NCBI RefSeq assembly: GCF_016598595.1
Contig: NZ_CP066786.1
Location: forward strand, 3,247,501 to 3,311,500
Reading direction: 5' to 3'
DNA from: Martelella lutilitoris
GTDB taxonomy: Bacteria; Pseudomonadota; Alphaproteobacteria; Rhizobiales; Rhizobiaceae
DNA length: 64,000 bases
Part shown: positions 59,049-64,000 of the stretch, one piece after another
Position numbering within the stretch: position 1 is the first letter of the stretch
Layout of the letters: the number at the start of each line of letters is the position of its first letter
Translations under genes and position numbers: made by a program
The notes under the pieces: model-generated
Databases searched by the model: none
What the model was told of the DNA's origin: nothing
What the model saw: the letters and a program-made list of their open reading frames with translations, nothing else

Positions 59049-60122
59049 CTACTGGTCCCAGTCGCGCATCGGCGTCTCGCCGCGTTCGCGCAGACCGTCC
59101 ATATAGGCGCTCAGGAATTCGCGTGCGGGAAGTCCCTGCGCTTCCAGGTTATCCGCCCATTCACCGGCAAGGTCCGGCAGCATGGCAACCCAGGCCTCAC
59201 GTTCCTCCTCGGGCATTTCGACGAGGGTCACCGGCGGGTTCTGGTCGGCGCCGAGTTCCACCATCGCCTGAAGGGCCGCCTCATGGCCTTCCAGCAACTG
59301 CTTGCCGTGGGCGGCCGTGTAATATTTGCCGGCCTCGATCATCGCGTCCTGGACTTCCGTCGGCAGCGTGTCCCAGATATCGCGGTTGATGGCGAGCGCG
59401 CCGGAGAAGGACACGGCCGCGTCAAAGCGGTTGAGATAGGGCGCGACCTCATAGAGCTTCGCCGGCTTCGCGCCGAGCGCAAGCGTCAGCACGCCGTCGG
59501 AAACGCCGGTCTGGATGTCCGTGTAGAAGGTGGTCAGCGCGCCGTCGACGGCATTGGCGCCGGTTCCGCGCAGCCAGGTGCCGAGCACGCCGGGGGCGGA
59601 GATCTTCATGCCCTCGATATCGGCGATGCCCTCGATCGGCTCCTTGGTGTAGATGTCGTACATGTCGGTTCCGGTGAGCCCCAGAACCTTCAGATTGTAC
59701 TGTTCCCACTCCTCGCGGAAGGCCTCGTTGTTCTCCATCAGGTCTTCCATCACCTCCAGCTGAAGCTGCGGATTGGCGGTGGAGAACAGCGCATAGCTCG
59801 TCGCCTGGCTGAGCGGCAGCTTCGCCGGTTCCAGCAGCGAAAAGACCCAACCGATATCGGTGATGCCTTCCTCGACGGAAGACAGCGTGGCATTCGCCTT
59901 GTAGAGCTGGCCGCCAAAGGCCTCGTTCCAGTTGATCCTGTAATCGCCGGTCTCGGCGAGGATCTCATCGGTCTTGGCCATGAAGTGGGTCTGGATCATG
60001 CCCACCCACGGGATCACCGTCGGATGGCTGGAGGCCACCGTCAGGTTGATGGTTTCCTGCGCGAACAGCGCAGACGGCATCGCCACCATGGCGACGGTCG
60101 TCAGTCTCAGAAAATTACGCAT
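59049..60122 (-). CDS. TRAP transporter substrate-binding protein (DctP)
   Basis: The 357-residue periplasmic protein has a signal peptide (MRNFLRLTTVAMVAMPSALFAQ) and the DctP fold (HPTVIPWVGMIQTHFMAKTDE, then the binding-site Arg region). Substrates are usually carboxylates. With the CoA-transferase and citrate-synthase-like lyase next door, a di- or tricarboxylate is likely. Confidence 0.9.
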   Translation of the reverse strand: MRNFLRLTTVAMVAMPSALFAQETINLTVASSHPTVIPWVGMIQTHFMAKTDEILAETGDYRINWNEAFGGQLYKANATLSSVEEGITDIGWVFSLLEPAKLPLSQATSYALFSTANPQLQLEVMEDLMENNEAFREEWEQYNLKVLGLTGTDMYDIYTKEPIEGIADIEGMKISAPGVLGTWLRGTGANAVDGALTTFYTDIQTGVSDGVLTLALGAKPAKLYEVAPYLNRFDAAVSFSGALAINRDIWDTLPTEVQDAMIEAGKYYTAAHGKQLLEGHEAALQAMVELGADQNPPVTLVEMPEEEREAWVAMLPDLAGEWADNLEAQGLPAREFLSAYMDGLRERGETPMRDWDQ

Positions 60123-60146
60123 GTTTTCTCCTCCCGAAAGATGCGT

Positions 60147-60545
60147 TCAGTCGATCACGAATGTCTGCGTCGAATAGTCGAGCCGGACGGAAACCCGGCC
60201 CTCGTTGATCATCCAGGGGCGCACCCTGAAACGCCGCGCTCCGGCCTTGTGCATGGGGTCGTTGCGCGCGATCTCCGTTGCCGCCTCCACGCTTTCGGCG
60301 CGGATGACCACCATGCCCTCGCCTGCCCAGCGCTCGCCGTCATCGGAGAACAGCGGGCCTGCGGCATAGAGCACGCCGTCCCGTTCCAGCCCGACCTGAT
60401 AGGCGAGATGGGCCTCCATGTTTTCAAAAACCGGCCCCATGCCGTTGGTCGCTTCGGTGAAGATGGCGAACAGTTTTTTCTGCAGCATGGCCTTGCTGGC
60501 CTCCATCACGGCTGCTGCCGGAACCGTCTCTTCTGTCTCTTGCAT
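60147..60545 (-). CDS. YciI-like / muconolactone-isomerase-like small protein
   Basis: The 132-residue alpha+beta barrel protein has a YciI-like core (LFAIFTEATNGMGP, AHLAYQVGLERDGVLYAAGPLFSDDG, RNDPMHKAGARRFRVRPW). AGGAGGT lies 7 bases before the ATG at 60543-60545; the upstream GTG at 60554 is less likely. YciI-type enzymes include isomerases and dehalogenases; here it sits between the TRAP genes and the CoA-transferase gene and may act on the imported acid. Confidence 0.78.
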   Translation of the reverse strand: MQETEETVPAAAVMEASKAMLQKKLFAIFTEATNGMGPVFENMEAHLAYQVGLERDGVLYAAGPLFSDDGERWAGEGMVVIRAESVEAATEIARNDPMHKAGARRFRVRPWMINEGRVSVRLDYSTQTFVID

Positions 60546-60586
60546 GCCGGTCACCTCCTCCCTCTGTCCGCGACGAAATGCGCGCG

Positions 60587-61732
60587 TCAGCCCGCCTTGC
60601 GGCGGGCAATCTCGGCGCGTATTTCCGCACCGTGTTGGTCAAGCAATGGCGGCGCGACAATGTCTGTCTCAACCTGCTCGTCGAAGCTGTAGGGCGGTCG
60701 CACCGTCTTGGTCTTCCCCTTTTCGGGGTGATCCATCTCGACGGCGATCTTCAGATGCTGCGCCTGCGGATCATCGAGCGCTTCATCGGAATCATAGGCC
60801 GGCGCGTGGGGTACCCCTTCCTCAAGCAGCTTTTCGCACCATGCGTCGCGCGTCATCGACTTGAAGACGGGCGTCAGGATCTCGATGAGGTCGTCCTGAT
60901 GCTGGATGCGCTCCAGCCGCTCGGCAAAACGGGGGTCGTCGGCAAGCTGCTCCTGCCCTGTCGCCTTCAACAGCCCTTCCCAGAATTTCGCCGGCGAGGA
61001 CATGTGGATCGCCACCCATTTGCCGTCCGAACACTCGAATGTGTAGCTCTGCGAAACGGTCGGCCGAGAGAGCGGGCCCATGATCTCATCCACGGCGAAA
61101 TAATGCGTGAAGCTGTCGAGGTTGAAATGGGTCATGGCCTCCAGCATCGAGATATCGATGCGGCGGCCCTTGCCGGTGCTTGCGCGCTCCAGAAGCGCGG
61201 CGAGAATCGCCATCGCCGCATATTGCCCGGTGAGCGCGTCGGCAATCGCGGGGCCGATGACCCGCGGATTGGTCGGCGGCGTCACAAGCCGCAGGAAACC
61301 GCTGGCCGCCTGGGCCACGGTATCAAAGGCCGGGCGGTCGCGCGCCGGGCCCGACTGGCCGAAACCGGAAATCGCGCAATAGATCAGATCGGGTTTGACC
61401 TTGCGCAGGTCAGCTTCGCCAACGCCCAGACGTTCGGCAACGCCGGGCCTGAAGTTCTGGATGAAAACATCGGCTGTCGAGACGAGATCACGCAGAAACG
61501 CCAGTTCGTCCGGTTCCTTGGTATCGATCGCGATCGAACGCTTGTTGCGATTATAGGTCTGGTAATGCGGCGAATAGAGACCGCCTTTGAAGGCGCGGAA
61601 GGGATCGCCTGCTCCCGGACGCTCCACCTTGATCACATCGGCGCCGAGATCGCCGAGATGCATGGCGGCGGCCGGCCCGGTGATATAGGTGCCGAGTTCG
61701 ACAACCCTGATATTCTTGAGAATCTTGACCAC
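60587..61732 (-). CDS. CaiB/BaiF family CoA-transferase
   Basis: The 381-residue type III CoA-transferase has VVELGTYITGPAAAMHLGDLGADVIKVERPGAGD-like N-terminal residues, SGFGQSGPARDRPAFD and RGRRIDISMLEAM. It moves CoA between carboxylic acids. It lies 11 bases before the citrate-synthase-like gene, suggesting activation of an acid that the lyase then splits. Confidence 0.92.
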   Translation of the reverse strand: MVKILKNIRVVELGTYITGPAAAMHLGDLGADVIKVERPGAGDPFRAFKGGLYSPHYQTYNRNKRSIAIDTKEPDELAFLRDLVSTADVFIQNFRPGVAERLGVGEADLRKVKPDLIYCAISGFGQSGPARDRPAFDTVAQAASGFLRLVTPPTNPRVIGPAIADALTGQYAAMAILAALLERASTGKGRRIDISMLEAMTHFNLDSFTHYFAVDEIMGPLSRPTVSQSYTFECSDGKWVAIHMSSPAKFWEGLLKATGQEQLADDPRFAERLERIQHQDDLIEILTPVFKSMTRDAWCEKLLEEGVPHAPAYDSDEALDDPQAQHLKIAVEMDHPEKGKTKTVRPPYSFDEQVETDIVAPPLLDQHGAEIRAEIARRKAG

Positions 61733-61743
61733 TCGGCTTCTCC

Positions 61744-62550
61744 CTATTCCGCGTTCATGTTCTTGGGTTTCTCGCCGTCATATTCGATCGCAAGATCCGC
61801 CTTGTGCGACATGATGAAACCGATGGAACGCCGGCTCTCTTCCAGAAGGTGCGCGGAAAGACCGGCTGTGCGGGCGAGGATCGGCACCGCCTTCAACGCG
61901 TCGACCGGCCAGCCGGCATCAAGGATTGTTGCCGGGATGGCGCCGGACACATTGATTGGCAGCGGACGGTTGACGATCTTCGGCGCGACATCCGCAAGCA
62001 CGCGAAGCGCTTCGATATAGCGGCCGGCAATGCCCTCCTCGTCGGCGATCGCAAGCAGCCTGTTGGCACGCGGATCACCGGCCGAATGCTGGGGATGGCC
62101 AAGGCCCGGCACCTTCTGGCGTTCGGCCTTGAGCTGGGTCACGGCCTCCGTCGCCGCCTTCTCAATGTCGCCGTCAATCCGGTCGGCCGCTTCGACAACG
62201 GATACGAGAAAACGACCGGCCTGTTCGGAAGAGCCGGCGACCACGCTGCCCATGCCGAGAATGCCGGCCGCCATCGCGCCCTGCCAGGCATCGGGCCCCG
62301 CGGCAAGCGTCATGCGCGCGGCCTGGACGCTGGGGACGAGACCATGCTCGGCAATGGCGACAAGGCAGGAATCCATCATGCGGCGCTGGGCGGCATTCGG
62401 CTTTTCACCGGTCACGAGCAGCCAGAAATAGTCGCTGAAATCGATTTTGCCGATCAGTTCGTTGCACAGGTCATGGCCGCGCACGGTGATGCTGTCTGCA
62501 TCGGATTCAGCAATTGCAGTGAAGGCGCCGTCTTGTTTTCCAATTCGCAC
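61744..62550 (-). CDS. Citrate-synthase-like protein (citryl-CoA lyase type)
   Basis: The 268-residue protein is a short citrate synthase homologue with GLGHPQHSAGDPRANRLL, and NVSGAIPATILDAGWP near the end; it lacks the large domain of housekeeping citrate synthase (about 430 residues). GTG at 62548-62550 has GGAG 6 bases upstream; the in-frame TTG at 62637 adds non-conserved residues. Such proteins are annotated as citryl-CoA lyases. With the CoA-transferase it may cleave a 3-hydroxyacyl-CoA. Confidence 0.8.
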   Translation of the reverse strand: MRIGKQDGAFTAIAESDADSITVRGHDLCNELIGKIDFSDYFWLLVTGEKPNAAQRRMMDSCLVAIAEHGLVPSVQAARMTLAAGPDAWQGAMAAGILGMGSVVAGSSEQAGRFLVSVVEAADRIDGDIEKAATEAVTQLKAERQKVPGLGHPQHSAGDPRANRLLAIADEEGIAGRYIEALRVLADVAPKIVNRPLPINVSGAIPATILDAGWPVDALKAVPILARTAGLSAHLLEESRRSIGFIMSHKADLAIEYDGEKPKNMNAE

Positions 62551-62562
62551 AACAAACTCCCT

Positions 62563-62586
62563 TTTCGGTATGCGAAATAATTTCCT
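62563..62586. promoter_or_regulatory. Candidate IclR-type operator
   Basis: Two overlapping palindromes: TTTCG-N5-CGAAA (62563-62577) and GAAAT-a-ATTTC (62574-62584). The sequence at 62572-62586 matches the E. coli IclR consensus TGGAAATNATTTCCA in 12 of 15 positions. It lies just upstream of the lyase gene's ribosome site, between it and the divergent IclR-family gene. Confidence 0.55.
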
Positions 62587-62774
62587 CTTGCCGAAATCGT
62601 AGAGAGCAATTAGTCTAGCGTCAAGTTGAAAGCGCAATGCCCGGTCAGGAGGATCGGCAAGCCGCCTTCATCGGGAGGAAGATCAGGTCCCGTACGGAGG
62701 GAATGAGCCTTGTTTTCATTAAGCGGCTCACCCACTCTGGCGCCTTAGGGATCTTGTTCTTGAGGAAAACTGAC

Positions 62775-63596
62775 GTGGCTGAAATTCTGAAATTCGTCGA
62801 AGACAGCGACAGGCCTGCCGAATTCGTGGAGGCGCTTGCCAAGGGGCTTGCGATCCTCGAATGCTTCGACGCCGCCCATTCCGAGATGACGCTGAGCGAG
62901 GTGGCGCGCCGCGTCGGCCTTTCGCCGGCAGCCGCCCGCCGCAGCCTGATCACGCTGCAGACGCTCGGCTATGTCGGCCAGACCAACAAGCATTTTCACC
63001 TGCGTCCCAAGGTGATGACGCTGAGTTCGGCCTTCTATTTCTCCGCTCATATCGACGAGGTGCTGCAGCCCAATCTGAGGGCGCTGGTCGAACAGTTCGG
63101 CGACGCGTCTTCTGTGGGCACGCTGGACGGCGATCATGTGATCTATGTCGCCCATGTCTCTGTGCAGCGCGCCCGCCGCGCCGCCGCCGTCATCGGCGCG
63201 CGCTATCCGGCAGGCGCCACCTCGCTCGGCCGCGTGCTTCTCGCCGGACAGTCCGACGAAGCGCTGGAACATTATCTTCAGACCGCCAAGCTTGAGGCGC
63301 TGACCTCCAAGACGGTCACCGACCCCGTTGTCCTGCGCGAAAAGATCATGGCCGTCCGCGCGGATGGTTATGCGACGACCGTCGACCAGCTCGACTACGG
63401 CATCACCGCGCTTGCGGTTCCCATCAGGAATTTCGAAGGCCGCACGATCGCGGCGCTTAACACCTCGGGCTACACCGGCATGGTGACGCCCGAAAGCATG
63501 ATCGCGGAACGACTGCCCGCGCTCAGGGAAGCGGCATCGCATATCGCGCATGCCATGAGCCGGTATCCGGTTCTGCAATCGACAATGGGAACCTGA
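62775..63596 (+). CDS. IclR family regulator (PcaR/PobR-like)
   Basis: The 273-residue protein has an N-terminal winged helix (LAKGLAILECFDAAHSEMTLSEVARRVGLSPAAARR) and a C-terminal effector domain with VQRARRAAAVIGARYPAGATSLGRVLLAG and YGITALAVPIRN. The GTG at 62775 has GAGG 8 bases upstream and gives the usual length. It is divergent from the CoA-transferase/lyase block and probably regulates it and the amidohydrolase beyond. Confidence 0.87.
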   Translation: MAEILKFVEDSDRPAEFVEALAKGLAILECFDAAHSEMTLSEVARRVGLSPAAARRSLITLQTLGYVGQTNKHFHLRPKVMTLSSAFYFSAHIDEVLQPNLRALVEQFGDASSVGTLDGDHVIYVAHVSVQRARRAAAVIGARYPAGATSLGRVLLAGQSDEALEHYLQTAKLEALTSKTVTDPVVLREKIMAVRADGYATTVDQLDYGITALAVPIRNFEGRTIAALNTSGYTGMVTPESMIAERLPALREAASHIAHAMSRYPVLQSTMGT

Positions 63597-63639
63597 CCGA
63601 GGGACAGGTTTTCCGCGCAGGTTCAAGGGAGGAGAAACC

Positions 63640-64000
63640 ATGTGCAGGCTTTGTGACATTTCCAGACGCCATCTGCCCTACCCGAACTTCGGACCCACGG
63701 GCGGCGGCATGGGCGTATCGGCGTACGCCACGCCTGTTGCCGAGGGTGTACCGGAAGCATGCGGCCGTGAAGGCCAGCGCACGCTGATCAAGAACGGCAT
63801 CATCCTCTCCATGGATGACAGCGTCGGCGACTTCGAGAAGGGCGATATCCTGATCGAGGGATCGCGCATCATCGAGATTGCCGAGACCATTTCGGCGGAT
63901 GACGCCATCGTCATCGATGCTTCCGGCAAGATCGTCATGCCCGGCTTCATCGACACGCATCACCATCAGTTCGAGACCGCGCTGCGCGGCCAGCTCGCAA
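63640..64000 (+). CDS. Amidohydrolase-family protein (partial, cut by window end)
   Basis: The first 120 residues are visible. GGGAGGAG lies just before the ATG. Residues 46-108 are the beta-sandwich and first strand of an ATZ/TRZ/SsnA-type amidohydrolase (LIKNGIILSMDD, ILIEGSRIIEIAE, VIDASGKIVMPGFIDTHHH), where the HxH pair binds metal. The first 45 residues are an unusual Cys/Gly-rich extension (MCRLCDISRRHL, GPTGGGMG). Substrate is unknown. Confidence 0.85.
   Translation, partial: MCRLCDISRRHLPYPNFGPTGGGMGVSAYATPVAEGVPEACGREGQRTLIKNGIILSMDDSVGDFEKGDILIEGSRIIEIAETISADDAIVIDASGKIVMPGFIDTHHHQFETALRGQLA

Overview
The window is a 64-kb stretch of GC-rich chromosome from an alphaproteobacterium, most likely a member of the Hyphomicrobiales (Rhizobiaceae or a close relative). 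The evidence is a C4-pathway 5-aminolevulinate synthase (hemA), a rhizobial-type urease locus beside a urtABCDE urea transporter, TamA/TamB, many solute transporters, and two intergenic palindromic repeat families of the kind seen in rhizobia. I cannot name the genus. I saw no tRNA, rRNA, CRISPR array, insertion sequence or prophage. Coding density is high, and most gaps over 300 bases hold repeats or regulatory sequence.

Layout. 1-8 kb: a Cys-tRNA deacylase (cut by the window edge), an ArsC-like reductase, two oxidoreductases, a GNAT protein, the nucleoside-salvage genes upp, add and deoB, a small Flp-pilin-like peptide and an N-carbamoyl-amino-acid hydrolase. 8-16 kb: a dipeptide/opine-type ABC transporter in which a permease and an ATPase are fused, followed by a FadR-type GntR regulator and an acetamidase/formamidase. 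With the divergent carbamoylase this looks like an uptake-and-hydrolysis unit for an amide or ureido compound. 16-28 kb: a peroxiredoxin, a LysE exporter, then urease genes (ureD, ureA, an inserted membrane protein gene, ureB, an inserted GFA gene, ureC) and urtABCDE, all on the minus strand. ureE, ureF and ureG are not in the window.

28-33 kb: a dioxygenase and, divergent from it, a 1133-residue hybrid kinase whose sensor is an NCS1-type permease, with its LuxR-type response regulator. These sit directly upstream of the urea genes and may sense urea or a nucleobase-type compound. 33-47 kb: housekeeping genes (cysK, dut, prfC, dxr, hemA), transporters, a CueR-like regulator and assorted oxidoreductases. 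47-56 kb: tamA, tamB, and one open reading frame that joins a ChaA-type cation/proton antiporter to a bacterial ionotropic-glutamate-receptor-type channel. 56-64 kb: a mannitol-dehydrogenase-family gene, a TRAP transporter, a YciI-like protein, a CoA-transferase, a citrate-synthase-like lyase, an IclR regulator and the start of an amidohydrolase. This last block looks like a carboxylic-acid uptake and catabolic island.

The most unusual items are the antiporter-channel fusion (53599-55908), the NCS1 permease-kinase with an eight-cysteine linker (28778-32179), the interrupted urease operon, and a shared Irr-like palindrome upstream of both hemA and the peroxiredoxin gene.
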